Positions 8,354 through 16,879 of a stretch of DNA of 64,000 nt are shown in pieces. A program made the position numbers and the translations under genes. Every line of letters begins with the position of its first letter. Within the stretch, counting starts at the first letter, position 1. Origin of the DNA: Marinobacter segnicrescens (GTDB taxonomy: Bacteria; Pseudomonadota; Gammaproteobacteria; Pseudomonadales; Oleiphilaceae). Location: NCBI RefSeq assembly GCF_900111555.1, contig NZ_FOHZ01000002.1, forward strand, positions 124,001 to 188,000, given 5' to 3'. The notes beneath the pieces are model-generated. The model saw only the letters and a program-made list of their open reading frames with translations, was not told the origin of the DNA and made no database searches.

Positions 8354-9062
8354 GAACGCCCGCGAACTGCTGAAGATCGAGAACCTCCACGCCTGGTATG
8401 GCGAGTCCCACATCCTCCACGGCCTGGACCTCACCGTGCACGAGGGTGAAGTCATCACGCTACTGGGACGCAACGGCTCCGGCCGCAGCACCACCCTCAA
8501 GGCCATTCTCGGGCTGGTGGGCAAGCGCACCGGCTCTATCCGGGTCAATGGTACAGAACTGATCAACCTGCCCACCCACCAGATTGCCCGGGTGGGCAAA
8601 CTCGGTTACTGCCCCGAGGAGCGGGGTATCTATGCCTCCCTCAACGTGGACGAAAACCTTGTTCTGCCACCGGTGATTGCCGAGGGCGGCCTGTCCGTCG
8701 ACGAGATCTACCAGATGTTCCCCAACCTGGAGGAACGTCGTAAAAGCCAGGGCTCCAAGCTCTCCGGGGGCGAACAGCAGATGCTGGCTATCGCCCGCAT
8801 CCTGCGCACCGGGGCCACCCTGCTATTACTGGACGAGATCACCGAGGGGCTGGCGCCGGTCATCCTGAAGGCCCTGGACGATGTCATCCGCAAGCTGCGG
8901 GCCAAGGGTTTTACCATCATCCTGGTGGAGCAGAATTTCCGCTTTGCCGCGCCCCTGGCGGACCGCCACTACGTCATCGAGCACGGTCGCGTGGTCGAGC
9001 AGATCGCCGCCGAGGAGCTGGAAGCCAAACAGGACCAGTTGAACAGGCACCTGAGTGTCTGA
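8343..9062 (+). CDS. livF: Branched-chain-type ABC importer, ATPase 2 (LivF-like)
   Basis: A 239-residue ABC ATPase with LivF features: 'GRNGSGRSTT' at the Walker A position, signature 'LSGGEQQMLAIAR', Walker B 'LLLLDEITEGLAP', and the H-loop region replaced by 'ILVEQNFRFA', as is usual in LivF. The Walker A lysine is an arginine here (R48). This Lys-to-Arg change is, to my knowledge, found in some LivF relatives, but it should weaken nucleotide binding at one site. It starts inside the end of livG. A 68-base gap with a stem-loop separates it from the binding-protein gene. Confidence 0.88.
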   Translation: MPPENARELLKIENLHAWYGESHILHGLDLTVHEGEVITLLGRNGSGRSTTLKAILGLVGKRTGSIRVNGTELINLPTHQIARVGKLGYCPEERGIYASLNVDENLVLPPVIAEGGLSVDEIYQMFPNLEERRKSQGSKLSGGEQQMLAIARILRTGATLLLLDEITEGLAPVILKALDDVIRKLRAKGFTIILVEQNFRFAAPLADRHYVIEHGRVVEQIAAEELEAKQDQLNRHLSV

Positions 9063-9077
9063 TCAAGGGTGAGGACC

Positions 9078-9097
9078 GGTGTCCCGCCCGGGACACC
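9078..9097 (+). other. Intercistronic stem-loop between livF and livK
   Basis: An 8-bp perfect stem (GGTGTCCC at 9078-9085 with GGGACACC at 9090-9097) closes a 4-base loop in the gap before the binding-protein gene. No T-run follows. Such hairpins often protect or set the level of the abundant binding-protein transcript; that role is inferred here. Confidence 0.45.
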
Positions 9098-9130
9098 TCC
9101 CCACCAAATACAACAAGAAGGGGAAACAAC

Positions 9131-10351
9131 ATGCTCAAGAACTGGAAGACAGGTATCACCACCGTAGCGGCTGCCGCTGCGGTTTCACTACCCATGGCCG
9201 CCAGCGCGGAGCTGTCCGACGATGTGCTGAAGATCGGCGTCCTCAGTGACATGTCCGGTGTCTACAAGACACTGGAAGGTCCCGGCGCGGTCATCGCGGC
9301 GGAAATGGCTGTCGAGGATTTCGGCGGCTCCATCATGGGCAAACCCATCGAGATTGTCTCCGCGGACCACCAGAACAAGGCAGACATTGCAGCCAGCACG
9401 GCCCGCGAGTGGATTGATGCCGACAACGTGGACATGCTCACCGCACTGGATAACTCCTCCGTCGCCCTGGCGGTACAGGGCCTGGCGGCCGAGCGCAAGG
9501 TGATCACCCTGAACACCGGCGCCGGCACCACTGCCCTCACCGAGGAACAGTGCACACCCTACGGCATCCACTATGTCTATGACACCCACGCCCTGCCGGT
9601 GGGCACGGCCACCGCCATGGTCAAGAACGGCGGTGAGAAATGGTTCTTCCTTACCGCCGACTATGCCTTCGGCCATTCCCTGCGGGACAACACCGGCGCC
9701 GTGGTGGAGAACCTGGGCGGCGAAGTCGTCGGCAGCATCCAGCACCCACTGTCCACCAATGACTTCTCGTCCTACCTGTTACAGGCACAGTCGTCCGGCG
9801 CCCAGGTGATTGGCCTGGCCAACGCCGGCCAGGACACCGTCAATGCCATCAAGCAGGCCAACCAGTTCCAGATCGTACAGGGCGGGCAGAAGCTGGCCGG
9901 CATGCTGGTGTTTATCACCGACGTGCACAGCATGGGCCTGGACATTGCCCAGGGCCTGCAGTTCACCACCGCCTTCGTATGGAACCAGGACGAAGAGGCC
10001 CTGGAATGGTCCAACCGCTTCTACGAGCGCCACGGCGCCATGCCCACCATGGTGCAGGCCGGGGTCTACTCCGCCGTCAGCAACTACCTGAAAGCCGTGG
10101 ATGAGGTCGGCTCCGACGACAGTGACGCAGTGCGGGCGAAACTGGGTGAGATGGAACTGAACGACTTCTTCGTAAAGGGCGGCAAGATTGCACCCAACGG
10201 CTCCATGCTGCACGACATGTACCTGGTGGAGGTGAAGTCACCGGACGAGTCCGAAAGCGAATGGGACTTGCTGAACGTGGTTTCCCGCATTCCGGCAGAC
10301 CAGGCCTACATTTCCATGGAAGACACCAAGTGCAGCCTGGTTAACAAATAA
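9131..10351 (+). CDS. livK: Periplasmic substrate-binding protein of the liv-type importer
   Basis: A 406-residue protein with a Sec signal peptide (cleavage near ASA at residue 26) and the Peripla_BP_6 fold: 'VLKIGVLSDMSGVYKTLEGPGAV', 'GGKPIEIVSADHQNKADIA'-type segment and 'WFFLTADYAFGHSLRDNTGAVV'. It delivers the ligand to the LivH/LivM-like permease. Compared with E. coli LivJ/LivK (about 345 mature residues) it is longer, as in many marine paralogues with non-canonical ligands. It has a strong AAGGGG-type ribosome site. The ligand is not predictable by eye. Confidence 0.88.
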   Translation: MLKNWKTGITTVAAAAAVSLPMAASAELSDDVLKIGVLSDMSGVYKTLEGPGAVIAAEMAVEDFGGSIMGKPIEIVSADHQNKADIAASTAREWIDADNVDMLTALDNSSVALAVQGLAAERKVITLNTGAGTTALTEEQCTPYGIHYVYDTHALPVGTATAMVKNGGEKWFFLTADYAFGHSLRDNTGAVVENLGGEVVGSIQHPLSTNDFSSYLLQAQSSGAQVIGLANAGQDTVNAIKQANQFQIVQGGQKLAGMLVFITDVHSMGLDIAQGLQFTTAFVWNQDEEALEWSNRFYERHGAMPTMVQAGVYSAVSNYLKAVDEVGSDDSDAVRAKLGEMELNDFFVKGGKIAPNGSMLHDMYLVEVKSPDESESEWDLLNVVSRIPADQAYISMEDTKCSLVNK

Positions 10352-10395
10352 CCATACGCATCATTCGCCAATAACAAGAAAAGGGGATAACCGAC

Positions 10396-11292
10396 GTGTC
10401 GATGCAGGTCATCCTGGCCCAGGCACTGCTTGGGCTGAACGTAGGTGTGTTCTACGCCATGCTGAGCCTTGGCCTGGCGGTGATATTCGGGCTGCTGAAT
10501 ATCATCAACTTCGCCCACGGCGCCATGTACATGCTGGGGGCGTTCATCGCACTGATCGGTTATTCCTACCTGGAACAATGGTTCGGCATCAGCCTGCAGA
10601 TCGGCTTCTGGGGGTCGCTGATCGTGGCGCCCCTGGTGGTCGGCCTGCTGGGCATTATCATCGAGCGCACCATGCTCAAACGCCTGGCCGACCTTGACCA
10701 TATCTACGGGCTGCTGCTGACCTTTGGTATCACCCTGATTCTGCAAGGGCTTTTCGCGAATTATTTCAATGTTTCCGGCACCCCCTATCCGGGCCAGCCG
10801 GAAGTGCTGGGCGGCGTGCTCAACCTGGGGTTCATGTTCTTCCCCACCTACCGCATGTTCGCCATCGTCTTTTCCCTGGTGGTGTGCTTTGCCACCTGGT
10901 ATGTGATTGAACACACCCGCCTGGGGTCGAGACTGCGGGCCGGCGTGGAAAACCCACAACTGACCCAGGCCTTCGGCCTCAACGTGCCTCTGATGGTAAC
11001 GCTGACGTTTGGCTTTGGCGCCGCCCTGGCAGGGCTGGCAGGGGTGCTGGCGGCACCCATCTACTCGGTCAGCCCACTGATGGGCGCTGACCTGATCATC
11101 GTGGTGTTCGCGGTGGTGGTGATCGGCGGGATGGGCTCGATTATGGGGGCCATACTCTCCGGCCTGGCCCTGGGGCTGGTGGAGGGCCTGACCAAGGTGT
11201 TCTACCCGCCGGCGGCCAACACCGTGATTTTCTTCCTGATGGTGCTGGTGCTGCTGTTCCGCCCGGCCGGTCTGTTTGGCAAGGAGAAGTAA
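10396..11292 (+). CDS. livH: Branched-chain-type ABC importer permease 1 (LivH-like)
   Basis: A 298-residue inner-membrane permease with about eight hydrophobic segments. It shows the family hallmarks 'LNIINFAHGAMYMLGAF' near the N-terminus, 'GLNVPLMVTLTFGFGAALAGLAGVL' and 'VVVIGGMGSIMGAILSG', the last being the cytoplasmic EAA-like loop. The start is GTG at 10396 (an ATG lies two codons on) with an AAGGGG site. It precedes livM by 4 bases. Confidence 0.9.
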   Translation: MSMQVILAQALLGLNVGVFYAMLSLGLAVIFGLLNIINFAHGAMYMLGAFIALIGYSYLEQWFGISLQIGFWGSLIVAPLVVGLLGIIIERTMLKRLADLDHIYGLLLTFGITLILQGLFANYFNVSGTPYPGQPEVLGGVLNLGFMFFPTYRMFAIVFSLVVCFATWYVIEHTRLGSRLRAGVENPQLTQAFGLNVPLMVTLTFGFGAALAGLAGVLAAPIYSVSPLMGADLIIVVFAVVVIGGMGSIMGAILSGLALGLVEGLTKVFYPPAANTVIFFLMVLVLLFRPAGLFGKEK

Positions 11293-11296
11293 CCCC

Positions 11297-12241
11297 ATGA
11301 TGAATAAAGTCCTGTTTGCCATCATGCTGGTCGCGGGCCTGGTTGCGCCCTTCCTGGCCTACCCGGTGTTCGTCATGGACCTGCTGTGCTTCGCCCTGTT
11401 CGCCTGCGCCTTTAACCTGCTGCTGGGCTATGCCGGGCTGCTGTCGTTCGGACATGCGGCCTTCTTCGGTGGTGCTGCCTATATTGCCGGTCATGCCCTG
11501 AAGGTATGGGGATTCCCGCCCTTGCTGGGTATTCTCGCCGGTACCGGCTTTGCCTTCCTGATCGGAACCGTTTTCGGCTTCCTGGCGATCCGCCGCCAGG
11601 GCATCTACTTCGCCATGGTCACCCTGGCCCTCGCCCAGATCATCTACTTCCTGTGCCTGCAGCTGCCCTTCACGGGTGGCGAGAACGGACTGCAGGGCAT
11701 TCCCCGGGGCGAGCTGCTCGGGTTTATCGACCTGGGGAACGAGATAACCATGTATTACCTGGTGTTCGCCATCTTCCTGGTCGGTTTCGGCATTATCTAT
11801 CGGGCCATCCATTCGCCCTTCGGTGAGGTACTGCAGGCCATCCGGGAGAACGAGTCCCGCGCCCTCTCCCTGGGCTACGACGTGGACCGCTTCAAGCTGC
11901 TGGCCTTCGTGCTGTCGGCCACCATGGCAGGCCTGGCAGGTTCCACCAAGGCACTGGTGTTCCAGTTTGCCTCGCTGACGTCGGCCCATTGGCAGACCTC
12001 CGGCGAGGTGGTTCTGATGACCCTGGTAGGCGGCATGGGCACGGTATTCGGACCGGTGCTTGGCGCCATCACCGTCGCTACCCTCACCCATGAGCTGGGC
12101 TCCTTCGGCTCATGGGTCCAGGTGATACTGGGGACCATTTTCGTGGTGGTGGTGCTGGTGTTCCGCAGGGGCATTATTGGTGAGATCCACCATTTTGTGG
12201 AGCAACGCAAGGCAGCCCGGGCTTCCGCTGACAATGACTGA
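11297..12241 (+). CDS. livM: Branched-chain-type ABC importer permease 2 (LivM-like)
   Basis: A 314-residue polytopic inner-membrane protein. Family motifs are 'NLLLGYAGLLSFGHAAFFG', 'RRQGIYFAMVTLALAQ' and 'MTLVGGMGTVFGPVLGA'. The ATG at 11297 is preceded by AAGGAG inside the end of livH, so the start is well supported. It is the last gene of the transporter unit. Its stop codon lies inside a perfect 10-bp stem-loop shared with the convergent dpkA gene. Confidence 0.9.
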   Translation: MMNKVLFAIMLVAGLVAPFLAYPVFVMDLLCFALFACAFNLLLGYAGLLSFGHAAFFGGAAYIAGHALKVWGFPPLLGILAGTGFAFLIGTVFGFLAIRRQGIYFAMVTLALAQIIYFLCLQLPFTGGENGLQGIPRGELLGFIDLGNEITMYYLVFAIFLVGFGIIYRAIHSPFGEVLQAIRENESRALSLGYDVDRFKLLAFVLSATMAGLAGSTKALVFQFASLTSAHWQTSGEVVLMTLVGGMGTVFGPVLGAITVATLTHELGSFGSWVQVILGTIFVVVVLVFRRGIIGEIHHFVEQRKAARASADND

Positions 12242-12259
12242 GGAGCCTCCTCCTCAGTC
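12236..12259. terminator. Shared stem-loop between convergent livM and dpkA
   Basis: GACTGAGGAG (12236-12245) pairs perfectly with CTCCTCAGTC (12250-12259) around a 4-base loop. Both stop codons, livM at 12239-12241 and dpkA at 12254-12256 on the other strand, sit inside the stem. No T-run follows on either side. The position suggests a bidirectional transcription end. Confidence 0.5.
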
Positions 12260-13261
12260 GAGCAACCCTTTCAGGTACGCCAGGTCAGCAGCGGTGATGG
12301 CCACACCCAGTCGTTGTGACTCGGCCCGCTGCCGGTAACGCCGGTCTCCGGGCTGGCGCGTCTGACCGACACCTACCATTGCCTGTACCAGGGTCTCCGT
12401 CCTGTCGGCGAAGTTGCTGCCTGCACCACGGGCCGGATCAATAACGATCAGCAACTCCCCTGTCCAGGGGGTTTTGGCACCCGGGTGGCCAGACCAGTCG
12501 AACTCAAAGGAAAAGTTGCCCCCGGTGAGCGCGGCTGCCATCAGTTCCACCATCATGGACAGGGCTGAGCCCTTGTAGCCACCGAACGGTAGCAGGGCGC
12601 CCCCATCAAGGATCTTTTCGGGGTCGCAGGTAGGCTGACCGTCGGCGTCCACCCCGTAGCCTTCAGGCAGGGTCTTACCCTCCTTCGCCGCAATCTGCAC
12701 ATCGCCGTGGGCAATGGCACAGGTAGCCAGGTCGAACACCAGCGGGTCATGGCCGGTGCGGGGGGCGGCGAAGCTGATGGGGTTGGTGCCGAACAACGGC
12801 TTGCGGCCACCGGCAGGCACCACACAGGCCATGCTGTTGACCAGTGCCAGCGCCACCAGGCCCTGTCGGGCGAAGGGTTCCACATCGGGCCAGAGCGCCG
12901 CAAAATGGTGGGAGTTACGGATCGCCATCAGCGCGATGCCGTTTTGCCGCACCTTTTCCAGCAACAGCTCCCGTCCCGCCTCAAGGGCGGGCTGGGCAAA
13001 GCCATTGCCAGCGTCCACCGCGACAAACCCCGGCGCGCAATCCTCGACAACCGGCTGTGCATTGCCATCCACCCAACCGCTAGCCAGTGTCGACAGATAG
13101 CCCGGCATCCGGAAAACACCGTGGCTGTCTGAGCCGTCCCGCTGGGCGCTGGCGCAATTTCGGGCAAGCACATCGGCAGCGGTTTCAGAGGTGCCGTGTC
13201 GGCGAAAGACCTGGGTCAGCAAGGACACCAGTTCATCAAAGGGAATGCGTTCCTGGGACAT
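12254..13261 (-). CDS. dpkA: Delta1-piperideine-2-carboxylate / pyrroline-2-carboxylate reductase
   Basis: A 335-residue member of the malate/L-lactate dehydrogenase (Ldh_2) family, which binds NADPH in a non-Rossmann fold. Long segments match the Pseudomonas DpkA type: 'ARNCASAQRDGSDSHGVFRM', 'GYLSTLASGWVDG', 'NSHHFAALWPDVEPFA', 'GGRKPLFGTNPISFAAP' and 'FDWSGHPGAKTPWTGE'. DpkA reduces cyclic imino acids in D-lysine and D-proline catabolism, yielding L-pipecolate or L-proline. It converges on the liv-type operon, which fits amino-acid use but does not prove it. Confidence 0.85.
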   Translation of the reverse strand: MSQERIPFDELVSLLTQVFRRHGTSETAADVLARNCASAQRDGSDSHGVFRMPGYLSTLASGWVDGNAQPVVEDCAPGFVAVDAGNGFAQPALEAGRELLLEKVRQNGIALMAIRNSHHFAALWPDVEPFARQGLVALALVNSMACVVPAGGRKPLFGTNPISFAAPRTGHDPLVFDLATCAIAHGDVQIAAKEGKTLPEGYGVDADGQPTCDPEKILDGGALLPFGGYKGSALSMMVELMAAALTGGNFSFEFDWSGHPGAKTPWTGELLIVIDPARGAGSNFADRTETLVQAMVGVGQTRQPGDRRYRQRAESQRLGVAITAADLAYLKGLLD

Positions 13262-13364
13262 GGCCTGACTCCTGCAGATTCCGGGATCCGTTAACCATGC
13301 GTTGATTACTGGTCTCTGTCAAAACCCTGATATGGCGATTAGAAGAACCCGAGACCCGCGCCGC

Positions 13365-15026
13365 TCAGGCAACCGACTCCAGCCGGTGGAAATGTTCAAG
13401 GAACCCCGGCAGATCTTCCGCAGGCATGGGGCGACCAAGGTGGTAACCCTGTACCATGTCGCATCCCGCAACCTTGAGATGCACCACCTGGTCCCGCGTC
13501 TCCACACCCTCCGCCACCACTTTCAGCGCCATGCGCTTGGCCAGGATAATGGTGGATGACACGATCGGGCTGTCGTCGTGGCTGTTGCAGATCGTGGAGA
13601 TCAGGCTGCGGTCAATCTTCAGCTTGTCCACCGGTACGGCTTCCAGGTGGGCAAACCCCGCGTATCCGGTACCGAAATCGTCCAGCGCCAGGCGAATACC
13701 GGCCTTGCTGAGCTCGTGCAGATGGACGACCGCTTGTTTGTCCAGCATGGCGGTTTCGGTGATTTCCATCTCCAGCATACCGGGCGAGACCTGGCAGGCT
13801 TCCAGGATCTCCGCGACCTGCCCCGGGAATTCCGGCCGGGCCAGCTGATGGGGCGATACATTCACAGCCACTGGCACCGGCTCCAGGCCTGCTTTCCGCC
13901 ACTGGCCCACTTGTTCGCAAGCCAGGCGAATCACCTCCAGCCCCAGCGGTATCACAAACCCGCTGCTTTCCGCCAGGCCAATAAACCGGTCCGGATACAG
14001 CAGGCCAAACTCCGGGTGCTGCCACCGGACCAGGGCTTCCACGCTGGTCACCCGCATGGTTTCCAGGTCCACCTGGGGCTGGTAGTGGAGAACGAACTCC
14101 CGGTTGCCGAGTCCGTCAGCAAAGGACTGCTCCAACAGAAAGCTTTCCACGTCCTTGCGGTTCAGGGACTGATCAAAGAAACGGTATTGGCCCCGTCCGG
14201 CCTGCTTGGCCGAATACATGGCTGCGTCAGCGCCCTGGATCAGGTCTTCCAGGGACTGGCCATCCCTCGGACAGATTGCGATACCAATACTGGGACTGTT
14301 GTTGATCTCCACGCCATCCAGCTCGTAGGTGGAGGACAGCTTCTGGCTGAGGCCGACGACCCAGCTTTCTATGGAACCCTCCGTCTGATCCCCCGCCAGC
14401 ATGACCACGAACTCGTCGCCGCCGAACCGGGCGGCCAGGTCTTCCTTGCCCAGTGACCGCTGTATCCTGCCGGCCACGGCCTGCAGCAACTGGTCCCCGA
14501 CCTGGTGACCCAGTGAGTCGTTGATAGCCTTGAAACGGTCCAGGTCGATAAAGATCAGTGCACTCAGCCTCCGTTGACGCCGTTGCTCCGTCAGCAGGCT
14601 GTTCGCCAGATCGATAAACTGGCGCCGGTTAAGCAGGCCGCTGAGGTGGTCGATGGCCGCTGCCCGGCTGCTGCGGGCATGCTCGGTTTCCAGCCGTTCG
14701 ATCAGTTCCGCATTGGCTTTCTGGGAGGCCTGCAGGGCCTGGAACGCCGCCTGTTGACTGCTCAGGGATCGCTTGAGCCAGAAGGTGATGGCGGTGACCA
14801 GCAGGGTCATAAGCAAATTGAGAATCAGCTGACGGAACTGCAACGCCTGCAACGGTGCAACGATTCCCGGTATATCACGGGTAGTCAGCTCAATGTAGGC
14901 AGGGTCCTGGCGAAGACTGAGCACCTGATAAAGGAACGACGACCAGATAAAGCCGACAATCAGGACACCCAGAAGAATGGTAGCGTAGCGAACATGGTTC
15001 GTAGGCGGCGGCTGGATTGGGGCCAT
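13365..15026 (-). CDS. Membrane-anchored GGDEF-EAL protein
   Basis: A 553-residue protein. Two N-terminal membrane segments (about 12-36 and 58-80) flank a short periplasmic loop of some 20 residues, followed by a coiled linker, a GGDEF domain (about 120-280) and an EAL domain (about 290-550). The cyclase motif is ARFGGDEF, but the inhibitory RxxD site is replaced by GKED. EAL residues are intact: EALVRWQHP, 'VNVSPHQL', EITETAM, DDFGTGYAGF and 'VVAEGVET'. I start at 15026, giving an N-terminus that leads directly into the first membrane segment; an in-frame extension to 15125 adds an unlikely 33 residues. Confidence 0.88.
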   Translation of the reverse strand: MAPIQPPPTNHVRYATILLGVLIVGFIWSSFLYQVLSLRQDPAYIELTTRDIPGIVAPLQALQFRQLILNLLMTLLVTAITFWLKRSLSSQQAAFQALQASQKANAELIERLETEHARSSRAAAIDHLSGLLNRRQFIDLANSLLTEQRRQRRLSALIFIDLDRFKAINDSLGHQVGDQLLQAVAGRIQRSLGKEDLAARFGGDEFVVMLAGDQTEGSIESWVVGLSQKLSSTYELDGVEINNSPSIGIAICPRDGQSLEDLIQGADAAMYSAKQAGRGQYRFFDQSLNRKDVESFLLEQSFADGLGNREFVLHYQPQVDLETMRVTSVEALVRWQHPEFGLLYPDRFIGLAESSGFVIPLGLEVIRLACEQVGQWRKAGLEPVPVAVNVSPHQLARPEFPGQVAEILEACQVSPGMLEMEITETAMLDKQAVVHLHELSKAGIRLALDDFGTGYAGFAHLEAVPVDKLKIDRSLISTICNSHDDSPIVSSTIILAKRMALKVVAEGVETRDQVVHLKVAGCDMVQGYHLGRPMPAEDLPGFLEHFHRLESVA

Positions 15027-15181
15027 GACTCTTGTCTCACTGAAAACCAGGCTGGAGAAAACACAACACACCCTCCAATGGCCATAATCCCGTTCCGGCG
15101 TTGGAACATTGACGCCGAGTGGCAAGACTACGCAAGCTGCATGTCATTCACGTGACAGGTCTTTGATAAAGGAAGGTTTCA

Positions 15182-15928
15182 ATGCGCAAGAACATTCTGA
15201 TTACCGGCGCCAGCACCGGCCTGGGTGAGGGCATGGCGAGGGCCTGGGCGGCACAGGGCTGCAACCTGGCCCTGTGCGCCCGCCGGACAGACAGGCTGGA
15301 GCAGTTGCAGGCCGAGTTACTGGAAAAGCACCCGGGCATACAGGTAACCGTGCGCCCACTGGATGTCTGCGATTACGACCGGGTATTCGAGGTTTTCAGA
15401 GACTTTCGGGACGAGCTGGGCACCCTGGACCGGGTAATCGTGAACGCAGGTATGGGCAGCAAAGCCGCCATCGGCCATGGTGATTTCGCCTCCAACCGGC
15501 AGGCGGCGGAGACCAACTTCGTTGCCGCCATCGCCCAGTGCGAAGCCGCCATGGAAATCTTCCGTGAACAGAACAGCGGACACCTGGTGCTGATGTCCTC
15601 GGTCAGTGGCGTGCGGGGTTTCCGTGGGCCGTTCAATGTCTATGCGGCCACCAAGGCTGCCGTGGCGTCACTGGCGGAAGGGTTGCAGCTGGATACCGAG
15701 GGTACACCCATCAACGTCACCTGCATCTTGCCCGGGTACATCCTTACCGATATCAACCGGGAGGTGAAGAACGCCCCCTTCCGGGTGGACCTGGAGACTG
15801 GTGTGCGGGCACTGGTGAAGGCTATCGACAGCGAGAAACGCCGGGCGTACGTGCCCTGGTGGCCATGGACACCGTTGAGCTACCTGCTAAAGGCCATGCC
15901 GTTCCGGCTTTTTGCCAGGGCCATGTAG
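15182..15928 (+). CDS. SDR-family oxidoreductase
   Basis: A 248-residue classical SDR. Nucleotide binding is shown by TGASTGLG (residues 8-15); 'CARRTDRLE' after the second strand, with its arginines, favours NADP(H). Other motifs are 'VNAGMGS', a catalytic Ser in 'VLMSSVSGVRG' and YAATK. The C-terminus ('YVPWWPWTPLSYLL') is hydrophobic and aromatic, as in SDRs that act on lipids or near membranes. The start has an AAGGAAGG site. It is divergent from the membrane GGDEF-EAL gene and converges on the siderophore lipoprotein gene. The substrate is unknown. Confidence 0.82.
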   Translation: MRKNILITGASTGLGEGMARAWAAQGCNLALCARRTDRLEQLQAELLEKHPGIQVTVRPLDVCDYDRVFEVFRDFRDELGTLDRVIVNAGMGSKAAIGHGDFASNRQAAETNFVAAIAQCEAAMEIFREQNSGHLVLMSSVSGVRGFRGPFNVYAATKAAVASLAEGLQLDTEGTPINVTCILPGYILTDINREVKNAPFRVDLETGVRALVKAIDSEKRRAYVPWWPWTPLSYLLKAMPFRLFARAM

Positions 15929-15983
15929 TAAAAGGAAAGCGGATTGACTGCCCGGGCGTTACCTTGCCGGCCAGCCACAGATG

Positions 15984-16850
15984 CTAACGGAGCGCGTCGA
16001 CGACTTCCTCGACCTGCAGACGCACACTCTGCAGCCCGCCACCGGAGAGGTACCACAGTTCCGGTGACAGCACAGTCACGTCAATCGCCCCACCACCGGC
16101 AGCGCCCAGGTCCCCGCGCAGCTGGTCGACATCCAGCGGCGGGTCCCCAATAGCCGCACTGCGGTCGACCACCAACAGATGAGAGGGCGCCATGGCGGCA
16201 ATGTCTGCCGGCGTGAGCGGTGTGAACACCCGCGTACCCCGGGTCACACTTTCCACGCCTTCGGGAACCCGGGGAGCTTCCAGGTTCAGCAACTGGAACA
16301 CCACCGGCTCGTCCCGCAAGGAGAACTTGCCCTGGTTGTGGGTTACAACAGCGACGGGGTCACTACCGGCCAGCCCATCCCGCTGTTCCTCCACGAACCG
16401 CCACAACTGATCCAGCTTCTCACCGGCTTCATCCAGTTGGCCATAGAGGGTCGCCAGCCCCAGCACCCGGATCTGCACCGCTTCGCGGTAGTCATCCCCC
16501 AACAGGGAGACGTCCTGTACCTGGGTAACGGCCTGCAACTCCTCCAGGCTCTCCGCCTGACGGCCGGTGACCAGTACCATATCCGGGGCCAACTCACGGA
16601 CCACAGCCAGGTCCGGCGTTTTGAGGTTACCCGCATCCGGTCGACCGACCGAAAGGCCGCTCAGGTACTCGGGCAACCCGGTTTTCGGAATCGCCACGAT
16701 TTTCTGGCCGAGCCCCAGGGCCACCAGGGTATCCGTGGCGCCGTGGTCAAAGCTGATCACGTCCGGCCCGGCGGGTTCCTGGCTCAATGAGGCGCAGCCC
16801 GTGAGAATGGCGATGCCCAGGGCAGCCGTAACCAACGATTTCATTGTCAT
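15984..16850 (-). CDS. Siderophore-binding lipoprotein (petrobactin/catecholate CeuE-YclQ type)
   Basis: About 288 residues with a lipoprotein signal (lipobox LTGC), then a helical-backbone binding domain of the FecB/CeuE class. The segments 'ISFDHGATDTLVALGL', 'VAIPKTGLPEYLSGL' and 'ELAPDMVLVTGRQ' closely resemble binding proteins for petrobactin and related catecholates. I place the start at 16850, nine bases after GGAG; upstream in-frame starts have poor spacing. It follows the TonB receptor gene by 29 bases on the same strand, so outer-membrane receptor and lipoprotein are probably made together. No permease is attached to this arm; the divergent FecCD system may serve it. Confidence 0.82.
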   Translation of the reverse strand: MTMKSLVTAALGIAILTGCASLSQEPAGPDVISFDHGATDTLVALGLGQKIVAIPKTGLPEYLSGLSVGRPDAGNLKTPDLAVVRELAPDMVLVTGRQAESLEELQAVTQVQDVSLLGDDYREAVQIRVLGLATLYGQLDEAGEKLDQLWRFVEEQRDGLAGSDPVAVVTHNQGKFSLRDEPVVFQLLNLEAPRVPEGVESVTRGTRVFTPLTPADIAAMAPSHLLVVDRSAAIGDPPLDVDQLRGDLGAAGGGAIDVTVLSPELWYLSGGGLQSVRLQVEEVVDALR

Positions 16851-16879
16851 ATCCATGCTCTCCAATCCATACTTCCCAG

